From Isochrysis galbana (taxonomy: Eukaryota > Haptophyta > Isochrysidales > Isochrysidaceae), in NCBI GenBank assembly GCA_018136815.1, contig CM030939.1, positions 5,148,010-5,212,009 of the forward strand: DNA of 64,000 nucleotides. The letters are read 5' to 3'. A program made the translations under genes and the position numbers. This document shows, one piece after another, positions 1 through 10,902 of this stretch (the first letter of the stretch is position 1; each line of letters opens with the position of its first letter). The notes beneath the pieces were generated by a model. That model saw nothing but the letters and a program-made list of their open reading frames with translations, was not told where the DNA came from and did not search any database.

Positions 1-263
1 ACGGCCCTTACAGCTCGCGCCGCGAGCGGTCCTCGAAGAAATAAATGTCTGCGCCCCCCGATACCTGCCACAGGGACGTCTTGAGCCACTCCCTTCTTCT
101 CGCCTCTCCTGTCGCCAGCCGCCCCCCTTCGCCCGTTTGCTAACGCAAACGGGGCTCGTTTCTCACCACACTCCATCGGGGGGGGGTGCAAATCCCCCCC
201 TCTCCCTCGTTCCATTCTCTTCCGCCCCGGTCCCTGCGGCGCGTCGCCATGCGGCGCGCCATG

Positions 264-642
264 GCCTGCTCTCAGAGGTCCTTCAGGGGCGCCCAGAGGG
301 CCAGCAAGGGCAGCTCAGGGGGCAGTGGAGGCTGGGGCTCAGCCCCTGGCCCCTCCTGCCTCTCCCTCGCTCGCCTCGCTGGCCTTGGGTGCCGCCCTGA
401 GGCCCCTGTCTGCCTGGCGACCAGGGATGGGGGGGGAGTCAGTACGAGAGCAGGCCCATGCGGGCCTGGGAGTGCGGCTCGCGGCCCGCGCCCACTAGGG
501 GTCTGGGCTGTATTGATGAGTGCCCTGCCCCTGCCAGAGGGCAGGGGCTGGGGTTGAATGTACGGGCCCACCCCGGGGGGTGTCCGCAATGGAGAGAGGG
601 GGGCGCGAGGCCCCCATTGACCCCCACTTATAAAAGTAGGTT
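264..642 (+). repeat. Dispersed GC-rich repeat A, copy 1
   Basis: A stretch of about 380 bases that recurs almost unchanged at 24111-24490 and, diverged and inverted, at about 33045-33440. It begins with GCCTGCTCTCAGAGG and ends with a TATAAAAGTAGG sequence. Open frames on both strands through it are proline/glycine-rich and differ between copies, so it is not coding. It has no visible terminal inverted repeat or target duplication; its class is unknown. Confidence 0.85.
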
Positions 643-1415
643 CTGACACCAATCAAGGAAGAATAAGAACACAAAAAACGACCGATAACCGATAACCGAT
701 AACAGCCGATAGCCCTGTGGCGCAGGAGGAAGCCGAGGACTGGACCATCGGGGATCGGCACACGCCGCCTGGCATTGGAAACCCCACACACTGAGCCCCT
801 AGGTAGAGCACGAGGGGACGAGCCGCAAGGCAAGCGTGATGGTGCGATAAGGGATGCGGGCGCGACTGCTAACTAATAACTAAATGTGCAAGGTCGCGTG
901 CGCGGCGAGAATATTAAGAAGATTTTTTTTTCACATAGGGCATGGTGGCAAAATGGCAGGTGGTCGCAGCCCCTCCGAACGGCAAATTTGAGGGGTAGAA
1001 TTGCATGTGTACCAAAATCGACGAGGGGTAAAAAAAAGGGAACCTTTCTCATTTTTGGTGAATTTCATTGAAAATAGAAAGGGGGGCGGCATGTCCATTG
1101 CTAGCAACAGGATTCACACCCTAACAGGCACACGTATATCGGAGATTGTTCCCCCTCCGAGCCCTCTTCCCCAGCTATTGGTTTCCCTGTCCTGCTCCAA
1201 CACCAACACACAACAACTATGCACTGAGAATCCATTCGACAGTGCTGTTGTGACGACGTGTTTTTGTGCAAGGAAGAGTACGAGCCGTCGACGAGGAGAA
1301 GTAGCATCGGCAGCGACGAGGACGTCATCGGGCCAGCGGCAGTGCGTGTGCACGAGCGTCCGTACAGCGCCCGTAAGCGAAAGGGAAGTGGGGGGAAGAT
1401 CAGAGATTAGGAAAT
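643..1415. other. Intergenic, no gene seen
   Basis: No supported gene. It holds a short CGATAACCGATAACCGATAA simple repeat near 683-705 and one copy of a 30-base dispersed motif at 892-921. Translations from 886 to 1486 have no recognisable domain and overlap clpS antisense. Confidence 0.6.
892..921 (+). repeat. 30-base dispersed motif, copy 1
   Basis: The motif begins GGTCGCGTGCG and ends ATATTAAGAAG. Three further matches lie at 10586-10615 (minus), 26646-26675 and 33750-33779. Two of these are the ends of repeat D, so this may be a mobile-element terminus. Confidence 0.6.
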
Positions 1416-1934
1416 TCACTGTCCCGGCTCAGGTCCATCCCCTGGACCCGAATCTTTGCTGGACTCGGGAGCAATGCTGCTCGTGAGTCCCCACTTTTGC
1501 AGTTCAAGACAGTACTTCTTCGCCTGCTGCTTGAAGGTAATCGTCACTGTGGCAGAGCCCTGGGTGTGCACCGTCGTCGTGATCCGGTGAGCCTTCTTGC
1601 GCGACACTGTCTTCACAACAGAGACGATAGCATAAATCACATAGTCCCACGTGTGCACGTCGTCGTTGTGAAGAAGCAAGCGCCACATGGGCTCATGAGC
1701 GATATCCTCTTTGCTCATCTGTTTGGGCTCTGCCTTTGGCCGTTGGACCACGGCTGTACGTCCACGCGAGCCTTCGCGCTCGCGCTCGCCACCCTCTTGC
1801 ATTCGCAAATCTGGCAATCCAGAGCGTGCCGGGAGCACGACGGGAGCGGTGGGCCCTCGGACGCTCTGCATCCCCATGCCGGGCGCGCGCATCACAAGCG
1901 CCTGCGCGGTGAGGACTGCAAGCAACATCGACAT
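1416..1934 (-). CDS. clpS: ClpS-like adaptor, probably plastid-targeted
   Basis: ClpS adaptors bind the N-domain of ClpC/ClpA chaperones and deliver N-degron substrates to the Clp protease. The C-terminal half (about residues 80-155) carries the family core: WRLLLHNDDVHTWDYVIYA with its NDD motif, then a hydrophobic helix ending VSRKKAH and a C-terminal beta strand with TVTITF. The chosen ATG gives 172 residues starting MSMLLAVLTAQALVMRAPGM, a hydrophobic stretch with a plausible cleavage site after AQA, then a basic, Ser/Pro-rich stretch. That is the usual shape of a bipartite signal for a secondary plastid. The frame stays open 126 bases further upstream, but that part is charged and would bury the signal. 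It is a single exon. A TCTTCTCTTCTTCTC tract lies upstream at about 2028-2050. The family call is firm; the targeting is inferred. Confidence 0.85.
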   Translation of the reverse strand: MSMLLAVLTAQALVMRAPGMGMQSVRGPTAPVVLPARSGLPDLRMQEGGEREREGSRGRTAVVQRPKAEPKQMSKEDIAHEPMWRLLLHNDDVHTWDYVIYAIVSVVKTVSRKKAHRITTTVHTQGSATVTITFKQQAKKYCLELQKWGLTSSIAPESSKDSGPGDGPEPGQ

Positions 1935-2948
1935 GGTGCGCTCTGTCTCGGCGGGGCTGGAGCGCGCGTGGGCAGCCAGGAGGAGAGCTCGAATCCAGAC
2001 AAAATGAAAGGAAGGACCGAGTCCCTCGTCTTCTCTTCTTCTCTTCTCCACAACTCGCAACGAATGAGGCTCTTCCTACTCTGTGTCTGCTGCCCTCCGG
2101 CCAGGCCCCCTTCCTGGTATCATGTTGATCACCTCAGAAGGGTGTGGGGGTGGGGGTGCCCACCCGACTGACCTCTGCTGTGTCCTCCCTACTACTCTAG
2201 AGAAGGAGAGAAGTGCTAGAGATATGTCTTAACCAGAAGAGTGAAGAGTGGGGCATGAATACATGGGGCATGGGAAACCTCTCAGATGGAGGAATGAAGG
2301 TGCAAGGTCAAGGTGCGCTCCGCCTCTCTGTTGTTAAGCTTACAGCAGTTTTGGGGCCTGCGACAAGAGACAAGAGTGCTCACGCACACTATACGCTGCT
2401 GGGGCCTTCAAGATAAATGACGGCAGCGTAGTGCAGTTGCACGCGCAAGATCAAAATGCACCTTGTACCGCACGCCTTCACACCTTCCGACGAGCGGCGA
2501 GTGAGCGGGGGCGCGTCCTAATCGATGGACTCGTGGCTAGCTAGCGGAAGATCGAAGATCGAGGATAGAAGACGTTCGCAGCAGGGAAGGTGCTCCGACG
2601 GTGAGGGCGCTGCAGTGCAGCCTCCAAAGTGAAGACCAGAAGATGAGTGTAGAGTAGAGAGTAAAAGGTGCACGTACTCCGTGCAGATGGCCCATTTGAA
2701 TTTGCATTTGGTGGCGGTAGACAGTAAACTGTAGAAGTAGAGCCTCCCGAGGCTACGAGTCTAGAACCCTCGGCCTCTCTCTAAAAGTATAAAGTGGGTA
2801 CGGCGAGCTGCCAGCTCGTCGCTTCTGTTTCTCACACTGTCCTCTCTACTCATGGCCTTAAGTATGTAATACAACACTGCCGAGAAGCCTTTGAGAGAGA
2901 CGGAAGAAACAACGCCACTCTCTTATCTTTGGGTCGGCTCCCTCGTCC
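1935..2948. other. Intergenic between divergent clpS and lepA
   Basis: No supported gene. Holds the pyrimidine tract upstream of clpS (2028-2050) and a run of short AGATCGAAGATCGAGG repeats near 2550-2570. Confidence 0.55.
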
Positions 2949-2963
2949 TTCTCTCCCTGTCTT

Positions 2964-3019
<56 letters not shown>

Positions 3020-3338
3020 CTTCTTCTCCCGCCTCCTCTCTTCTCTACTCTATCCCTCTTCATCCATTCTCCTCCCCCGTCCTCTTCTCCTCTGTGTTCC
3101 TCTCCCCCTCGTGGGCTTCCTCGAAGTCTCTCTCTCCCCGTGGAGCCTGATCGAGGAGGGGAGAAGGGTGGCGGGGGTGGGAGGGGGTGGAGAGAGAGAG
3201 AGAGGGAGGGAGGGAGAGAGAGAGGAGAGGGAGAGAGAGAGAGGGAGGGAGGGAGAGAGAGAGAGAGGGAGGGAGGGAGAGAGAGAGGAGAGGGAGAGAG
3301 AGAGAGGAGAGAGGAGAGAGGAGAGAGGAGAGGGGGGG
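2949..3338. repeat. CT tract followed by GA tract upstream of lepA
   Basis: The + strand changes from (CT)n pyrimidine-only sequence (about 2949-3115, pure CT at 2969-3014) to GA-rich purine sequence (about 3176-3338), ending some 30 bases before the lepA start. The two arms are complementary in composition and could pair. Low-complexity open frames through it (S/L and R/E repeats) are artefacts. Confidence 0.9.
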
Positions 3339-3369
3339 CGGGGCGGCGGATCTCGCGCGCCCCACTGCC

Positions 3370-6300
3370 ATGACGGCTCCTCTCCCGGGCCTGCTGGCCT
3401 CTCTGCTCAGTCTGAGCGTGATCAGCCGACCTGCCGGGGTGTGCCGAGAAGGACTGATCCGTACGAGCATCCTCTCCCATCTCCCACCCCGCCCTCGCTC
3501 CTCCCAGCCTGCAATGGCCGCGCCCGTCGCCTCCAGCAGCGCTCCGGGAGACGCTGCCGCCCAAGACTTTTACGACCCCTCTCGCATCCGCAACTTCTGC
3601 ATCATCGCGCACATCGACCACGGGAAGTCGACTCTGGCCGATCGACTCCTCGAGAAGACGAGCGCCGTCACACAGCGCGAGATGAAGGAGCAGCTGCTCG
3701 ACAACATGGACCTCGAGCGCGAGCGCGGTATTACGATCAAGCTGCAGGCGGCCCGAATGGACTACTTCGACAGCAACGGCGAGCGGTGCGCTTCCGATCG
3801 CCTGGAGCGCGGAATGCGAGCCATACAATTCATCTCCTGCATGGCGTGCTAGCTAACGTTGCTGCAGCCACCGGCCGCCAGCTCAGCACGACTCGCCTGC
3901 AATGCGCAGGTATGTGCTTAATCTGATCGACACGCCCGGACACGTCGACTTTGCCTACGAGGTTTCAAGGTCACTCCAGGCTTGCGAAGGAGCTCTTCTG
4001 GTTGTTGATGCTTCCCAAGGCGTCGAGGCGCAAACCATCGCCAATGTGTTCCTTGCCATCGAACAAGACCTTGAAATCTTGCCTGTGCTGAACAAAATTG
4101 ACTTGCCTGGTGCCGACCCGGATCGGGTTGCAGAGGAAGTGGAGAACGTGATCGGGCTGGACTGCTCCGAGGTGAGCCTAGATTTGCCGAGTTCTGCGCT
4201 GGATCTCAAAAACAGCGCGGCCAACATAGGAATGTGCATGTGTCTCGACAGCGCATCTTCCACCCAAATTGCAGGCTATTCCTTGCTCAGCGAAAACGGG
4301 CCTTGGCATTGCAGAGATCCTCGAGCAGATTGTGCGGAAGGTGCGGTCCTGCTGCGCCAGCCGCAAGCACATCCACTCCTGAGCTGGCATGCACTGTGCG
4401 CTCGCTCATATTCACGCTTCACTTTCTCCCATCAGGTACCTGCTCCAGCAGACACCCGCGACAAGCCGCTACGTGCGCTCATTTTTGACTCGTACTACGA
4501 CCCATACCGCGGAGTGGTGGTCTTCATGCGCATTGTCGACGGCGAGTTGCGCAAAGGGGATAAGGTAATGCCAAATGATTTCTTGAATCTTAAGGACCCT
4601 GTGATTCCAGTCTTAACACTCATCTTCAGCCATGCGTCGCGGTAAACTCGGCGCAACCACCGTTGTGATATCACACCATGCTCGTTTGTGCAGATCAGAT
4701 TCTCCGCCTCGGGGGCCCAATACGATGCCCTCGAAGTAGGCGTGCTCACGGCAAATGGCCAGGAGCCCCGTGCATGCCTACGTGCGGGAGAGGTCGGATA
4801 CATGCACGGAGGCATTAAGAGCGTCGACGACGCACGAGTTGGAGATACCGTCACAATCGCTGCTTACAAGGTGCTCGCCACAGTGTGTAGGCAAGCCGCA
4901 TGTGCACGCCTTGGGGCGCGCCTTTGGCCTCGATTGGGCGGCGGGCATAGAGCAACACGGCGTGCCTACATCGATCTGGCTCTGCTGATTTTGCACGACC
5001 TCTATGCTTTGTCGCGCAGGATGGCTCCAGTCCGCCACCTACAGAGCCTCTCCCGGGCTACCGTGAGCCCGTGCCCATGGTGTACTGTGGCCTATTCCCA
5101 GTCGAAACAACCCAGTATCAGCTCCTCCGCGACTCCCTCGAAAAGCTAAAGCTCAATGATGCCGCGCTGGTGTGGGAGCCGGAGACGTCCAGCGCGATGG
5201 GATTTGGCTTCAGATGCGGCTTTCTCGGACTCTTGCACATGGAGATTGTACAGGTGATTAGCTGGGCACTGCAACGAGAAGACGCGGTTCTCTTGGCAAG
5301 TTGAAATCATTCCCTTGTGCGGCCCATCCGGAATCGGGCTACCATACTGCTGAATCAGTCAAATTGCCTCTTCTTCTTCGCTTTCGGGATGCGCGAGCAG
5401 CGCGAAAATGTCACGAATCTAACCCCCCCCAAGCTGTGGCCACCACTTTGTTATCGAGCCATGGCCTCGGCTATCTCCTGTACTTTCACACAAGATCCCC
5501 GGCCTTGTGCTGAGTGCAGGAGCGGCTCGAGCGCGAGTACGATCTCGATCTCATTGTGACCGCTCCCAGTGTTGTTTACGAGGTCGAGCTCAACGACGGG
5601 ACCAAGCAAATCGTCGATACGCCCGGAAAGCTTGTGCGTACGATCCAGCCCACAAGCGCCCGCTCGCTGTTGGCTCTTGGACTGCGGCCGAGTCCACTTT
5701 TTAAGGCAACGCCGTTGAACCGCCTTGGGAGAGTGTCGGAATCGGGATGATTGGGAGATCAACCCTCGGGCCTATCCGCGTCATCTGCCATGTCACCTCA
5801 AGTCTATCAAAACATCCCAGAATCCAGGCGAGTGTCATTCGACCGTTTCTATTGTGGCTAAGCCTGAAACCTGCACATATCAAGTAGGTCGACGCCGACA
5901 AGCGGCGCTCTGTCTCCGAGCCTTACGTGAAGTTGGAGCTCTTCTCTCCACGTGAGTACTCGGGTAGTCTGATGGAGCTTGCGCAGACTCGTCGGGGCGA
6001 GTACTGCGACATGCGCTTCATCGGACCTGAGCGCGTTGCCATCACTTATGACATGCCGTTGGCCGAGGTCCGTTCTTCAAATCAGGATTGCCATTGCACA
6101 CCCGACGTAGGCCTGTGCTATGCATGCCCGACGTGTGATCAGGCACCTTGCAAACGCGAGTCACTGCCCATGACGCGCACTCGCCTCGCAAACTCCTTGA
6201 CGAGGCCTGACTTTCCTATGTAGGTCATCACTGATTTCTTTGATCAAATGAAGTCGCGATCCAAGGGCTACGCCTCGATGGAGTATCAAGTTACCGGATA

Positions 6301-6872
6301 CCGGGAGAATGATCTCGTTCGCTTGGATATCCTTATCGCCCAAGTGCGTCGCCAATGGACCTTCCATCATATTCCCTGCATCGTCTTCAACTCAGACTTT
6401 TCCCGCTGTGGCATCCTTACCAAGGCAGTCGGTGCACTTGTGGACGGACATGGCCTTTAGCAATTCCAATTTACCCCTTGATGTCCCGTTGGTCTCCCTC
6501 TCCCATTAGCCTCCGTTTCCATGTTTCCCTCTGCCCTCTGCTCAGGAACCTGCCCCTCCACTCGCTACCATTGTCCACCGTGATGTTGCTCATTCCGTGG
6601 GCAAGAAAATGACACGCACACTCAGGGATCTCATCCCGCGACAGCAATTCAAGGTGCAATTGCAAGCAGCCATCGGCCAAAAAATCGTCGCCTCCTCTAC
6701 CATATCGCCCATCCGCAAAGACGTGCTTGCCAAATGTTACGGCGGAGACGTCTCGCGCAAGAAAAAGCTGCTGAACAAGCAGGCCAAGGGGAAGAAGCGC
6801 ATGAAGGCCATCGGCAAGGTGAACGTGCCACAAGAAGCGTTCATGGCGGTGCTCAACCTGAAAGACAACTAG
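3370..6872 (+). CDS. lepA: LepA / elongation factor 4, organellar (plastid type), 10 exons
   Basis: EF4 is a ribosome-binding translational GTPase related to EF-G. Exons by frame and conservation: 3370-3785, 3910-4171, 4275-4340, 4436-4564, 4694-4870, 5020-5253, 5520-5633, 5888-6067, 6224-6343, 6546-6872; introns are GT-AG, 95-266 bases, and phases close exactly, giving 674 residues. The N-terminus ([17 protein letters not shown]) is hydrophobic and precedes the G domain by about 70 residues, consistent with organelle import. G1 is AHIDHGKST (80-88), then the LepA signature [28 protein letters not shown] and NKID. Middle exons carry the EF-G-like domains ([26 protein letters not shown]). The last exon is the LepA C-terminal domain, with [10 protein letters not shown] and [12 protein letters not shown] and ending PQEAFMAVL. 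The KLQAARM form of the switch region resembles chloroplast LepA more than mitochondrial Guf1; that localisation is inference. Confidence 0.93.
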
Positions 6873-7903
6873 GCGGACGCATTCTTTGGTCTCTTTGAAG
6901 GTTTTGATCGAGTTTGTGTTGGTGTTGATAGTTGTATATTGACATCTGAAAATTCAGGCTGTTAGCCAAATAGCTACGGGAGCCCCATCGCACTCACGGT
7001 GTTCCTTCTCGCCATTGCCGCCCTCACTCCCTCTCCGCTTCCCCACCGCCACCGCTCATTCCTTGCGCGCGTTGTCCGCCTTTGTCTTTGGTGTAGCGGC
7101 GCTGGAGTTGAGTCGGTCGAGGCCCGCGCGGGGGAACAGTCGCCCGGCGCGCGTGGTACATGCGGTACGCACGAAGGGTATTATAATAAGAGCCCCGAGC
7201 CCCGAGGGGGGGGGACTAAGGGCTAGCGGCTGTTGGAAAAAGCATCTGCATCTCTGCATCTTTAGGAAAGAGCATCTGCACATATAGGAAAGAGCATCTG
7301 TAATACATGGTAGATGGCATGTGTACGCTGTGAAGGCGAGCGCGCGACTTTTTCGAGTGCTCCTCGCTCCTTCCTTGACTCCACGGACTCCGAACTTCGA
7401 ACTTCCAGAGACGATGTGCGTCTCTGCTTGGAGCTCACAGCGCAGTAAAAAAATCCGAGTTGGGCTGTCGGTCCGTAAGCTTACGGTGGTTTTGAGCTAA
7501 CACTAACACTTACATCAGTACTTACATCAGTACTAATATCAGCTTACACCCCTATATTACAACTTCTTGTATCGCTATTATTATACTTATACTTACTGGG
7601 GGGTGTTCAGCGTGCAGCTGTCGAAACAAGCGAGTGCTTGTTCGTGGGGCAAGTCTCGAGGGGCATAGAGCACAGTCTTGAGAATGAGAGAGGGAGCGCG
7701 CGCGCTACATGGCGACACAAGGCACGATCACACATCACTCACAAAAACCGCCCAGCCAACAAAGGGACACTCCGAAAACTCACGTAAACAGTCGCCACAA
7801 TCAAAGAAACGAGTCCGGAGAAGAATGCAGCCAACCGAAACGAAGCCACAACGAAGAGTCCCGAAGTAAACGGCGATCACTTCCCACTCAAGAACACAAT
7901 GCC
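6873..7903. other. Intergenic, no gene seen
   Basis: No supported gene. There are short near-repeats (GGAAAGAGCATCTG three times at 7230-7310, TACATCAGTACT at 7510-7540). Open frames around 7000-7290 have no family features. Confidence 0.55.
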
Positions 7904-8262
7904 CATCCTAAAGTTAAAAGACACACAAGCCATCGGATCCGTCTAGAGTATTGTGGAAATACTCCGGATCCGACACCCCCCGACTAAATGTCGAGCGTCC
8001 GCGCGAGTCAAACTTGCACAGCACACTCACAGGCGTCCCCACGAGGCACACGCAAGTCTAGAACACAATGACAATGCCCATCCTAAAGTTAAAAGACACA
8101 CAAGCCATCGGATCCGTCTAGAGTATTGTGGAAATACTCTGGATCCGACACCCCCCGACTAAATGTCGAGCGTCCGCGCGAGTCAAACTTCATCCTAAAG
8201 TTAAAAGACACACAAGCCATCGGATCCGTCTAGAGTATTGTGGAAATACTCTGGATCCGACA
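7904..8262 (+). repeat. 112 bp repeat C, two full copies and one partial
   Basis: Copies at 7904-8015, 8079-8190 and 8191-8262 (the last truncated). Each starts CATCCTAAAGTTAAAAG and holds a hairpin: GAGTATT, loop GTGGA, AATACTC, nested inside CGGATCC/GGATCCG arms. Full copies end with a CGACACCCCCCGACT block and then CGAGCGTCC. The same end block flanks the 745 bp repeat at 24496-25240. Confidence 0.85.
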
Positions 8263-10178
8263 GCAGCGCGCAGCGCGTGGCGCGCGCGCAAAGCAAGGCT
8301 AGGAATCGCGATTAATAGGGTAGTTTTCAAAACTGCTGATTAGTAGTTTCAAAACTGCCGATCTCCCCTCTACAACCAACCCAAACAGCACGAACCCCCT
8401 CGCCCTCTGTTCAAAGCACCAAAAATTTCAACTCAAGACCCATGTTGATACACTTCTCGTTTTCACTCCACTCTTGTGGGCCACAATTACCTACAACTTA
8501 GTGCCCTGCCTTGGGCCCTCTTCCAACACTTCACTCCCTCTCCTACTCCCTCTTGCAACTACAACCAACCCAAGAAGCACAACCCTCCTCGCCCTCTGTT
8601 TCAAGCACCAAAAATTTCGGCTCGAGACAAGAGGGAGGATATGTCTTGAGGCGGCGTCGCTGCCCATGCCTAGCGCAAGGGTATAGCGCCCCCACTCAGA
8701 CATCTCCTTCCCCACAGCTCCTCTCTGAGGAGTTGCTCCTCTCCCTCCCATTAGGCCCCCTTGCTTGCGAGACCAGAATAGGATCCTGGCGTGGGGGGTT
8801 GTTTGAGTGTGGAGGGAGGGGCGCTCCAGCTAGCAGCTAGCGCAGGTAGAAAGCTAGTGAAGAGCTGGGTGGCATAAAGGGGAAGTGTGCTTGCGCTTGC
8901 CGCGGCAGGGAGTCCTGTCTTGAGTTAGCGCTAGTTCCGTTCCTTTGCCGCGCCGCGATCCATAAAAAATTTGTTAAAAATTAAATTACTTTTTCTACAC
9001 CTGTAATCTACCTCTCTACTCTCTATTTCTATTTCGCCGCCCTTTATCTTCCCCTCTGCCACGCCTACCTCCTCCTCCTCCTCCTCCTTTCCCCTCTTCT
9101 TTCCTTTTCGTTCGGGTGTCCGGGGGTTGGCCCAAGTGTGCTCTACCTCGGGCCGGAATTCAGGGGTGGGTTGGGCAGCAGGCCTCTGAACATATTCGTT
9201 TGTCCCGTTGGCCGTTGGCTGTTGTTCGAGGTGTCTGTCGTTCGAGACCTTTCCTGGTGTTTTTTGTCGTTGTGTCGTTGTCCGTTGTCCTTCTTCCATA
9301 TTTATGTTTGGCTGAGGCGCGTGGCATGTAGCGCTATCGTTTGCGGCTTCTTTCTGTGTTCATTTGTTTGGTTGAGGTGCTCACAACGCAGTAATCTGCA
9401 GTGCTATGTTTTTGTTTGCCATAGCCATAGCGTTAGCTCAATCAAAAATTGACCTTGAGAATGAGCAATGAGAATCATTCTGCACTCACGCTCACGCTCA
9501 AATCCGCAATTACTAACTACTGTGCGCGAAGCATTATCCACACTCGCCACAGCGGCAGGTTCAGAAGTTTCTCGGACGAAAAAAACAGAGGAGGGGAGGT
9601 CTTGGACATGGCGCGGCGATCTTGTGACTATGGCGTCCGTCAATATTGAGTATGGCCGAGCCCAACACCCAAAATCATATCATCCACGCATGAAGCTGTG
9701 AACCTCACGGAAACGACGCCAACATTCGAAGGTAGCAGCAAAAATGCCAAGAAAGTCAAGCGAAGGATACAGAACAAGACGCCGAGGAGACCGAGACCAG
9801 AAGAAGCTGGAACTCGGAACTGGAATTCAGTGCCATTTGAGCAGGTGCCACATATCCAGTCTGACTCAGCTGTGATGGTGCGCCGAAACGTAGGACTGTA
9901 CACGTGGAAGATGATGTTGTCCCGTCACGGAGCTCGACCTTGTCAAACGCTGCCACCCATCAGACACATCGCAGCCCTTCATGCACACTGTAGCCCAATT
10001 GACACAACATCAATTGACACGACATCTAGGACTGGGAGCATTTGCCAGCCGTCTTGCCTCACGCATGTAAAGGGCACGAACAAGTCAAACATGGGCGCTC
10101 AGTTCGGACAAGAGAATGCATCAGCCTGCGACTTGAGTGGACGTGCCAAAGCGAGTAGCAGCAGCGTCAGATACAGCT
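8263..10178. other. Intergenic, repeats only
   Basis: No gene recognised. A direct repeat of about 70 bases (CTACAACCAACCCAA to CTCAAGACC or CTCGAGACA) occurs at 8370-8440 and 8559-8630. A CTCCTCCTC tract lies at 9070-9090. Frames around 9640-10190 are open on both strands but have no identifiable domain; part may be COX17 3' sequence. Confidence 0.55.
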
Positions 10179-10376
10179 TCACACCTTGAACCCATGAGAC
10201 CGCAAGCATGCTTTGTGGGCCTCGATGTACTCTGTGCATTGCTCCTCGCCTTTCTCCACCACGCACTCATCGCGTGGCCTGCGGGTCTCTGGGCAAGCAC
10301 AGCAGATCTTCAGCTTGGGCTTCTCGTCGGCTGCTGGAGTCGGTGCTGTCACCGAGGCCGAGGCTGGCTCCGCCAT
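10179..10376 (-). CDS. COX17: COX17, copper chaperone for cytochrome c oxidase
   Basis: COX17 carries Cu(I) in the mitochondrial intermembrane space to Sco1 and Cox11 for assembly of cytochrome oxidase. The 65-residue single-exon protein has the copper-binding CCACP (family CCxC) preceded by KPKLK. It then has the twin CX9C pair: C-PETRRPRDE-C and C-TEYIEAHKA-C, followed by LRSHGFKV, matching the family C-terminus closely. The first 18 residues (Ala/Pro/Ser-rich) are variable, as usual. The start is the ATG at 10374-10376, and length fits the family (60-70 residues). Upstream DNA is AT-richer and repetitive and belongs to the transposon region beyond. Confidence 0.95.
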   Translation of the reverse strand: MAEPASASVTAPTPAADEKPKLKICCACPETRRPRDECVVEKGEEQCTEYIEAHKACLRSHGFKV

Positions 10377-10902
10377 TGAATCGGGTGGTGGATGCGCGGC
10401 ACGCAGAAATGCGCCGAGAAAGTGATTGGAAAAGAATATTCAATCTCTAGAGCTCTACTAACTGCTCTACTCGTAGAGTAGGGTAGAGCACAAAAGAAGA
10501 CGGAAAGACAAAGAAAGAAGCAAAGATAAAGATAGCTTTCACCTTTTACTCCTGATATGGGATCGGATCGGATCGGGATAAAAAACTTCTTAATAATCTC
10601 GCCGCGCGCGCGACCCTGCTAAACGTCTCTGCAGCCTCGCCCGCTTCCCTTATCCCCCCTCCACCCTACATGTGAAAAACAGTCCAACAACCCAAGAAAA
10701 ACAGTAAAAACAGCTGTTTTTGGGTTACACAAAAAAACAGTCAAAAACAGGCCGAAAAACAGGATCCTTTACATAAACAACTGTTTACGTTAGAGTAAGG
10801 GGTAAGGGGGATACGGGGGCGGGCGCCCACTCGGAGCACGACGCACGCCGCACGCTCGCTCCCCGCCCCCCTCCCTCCCCCCTCCCTCGCCCATCCCCCA
10901 TC
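10377..10902. other. Upstream region of COX17 and of the transposase-like gene
   Basis: Holds a minus-strand copy of the 30-base dispersed motif (10586-10615) and a cluster of AAAACAG words on the + strand (about 10673-10762), including an imperfect hairpin AACCCAAG/AAAAACAG with CTGTTTTTGGGTT. No ORF of note. Confidence 0.6.
10586..10615 (-). repeat. 30-base dispersed motif, copy 2 (inverted)
   Basis: Reads on the minus strand GGTCGCGCGCG ... TTATTAAGAAG. Same motif as at 892-921, 26646-26675 and 33750-33779. Confidence 0.6.

Noticed and set aside
4172..4274. Separate short ORFs inside lepA introns
   Set aside because: Bounded by GT and AG with conserved LepA sequence continuing in phase on both sides.
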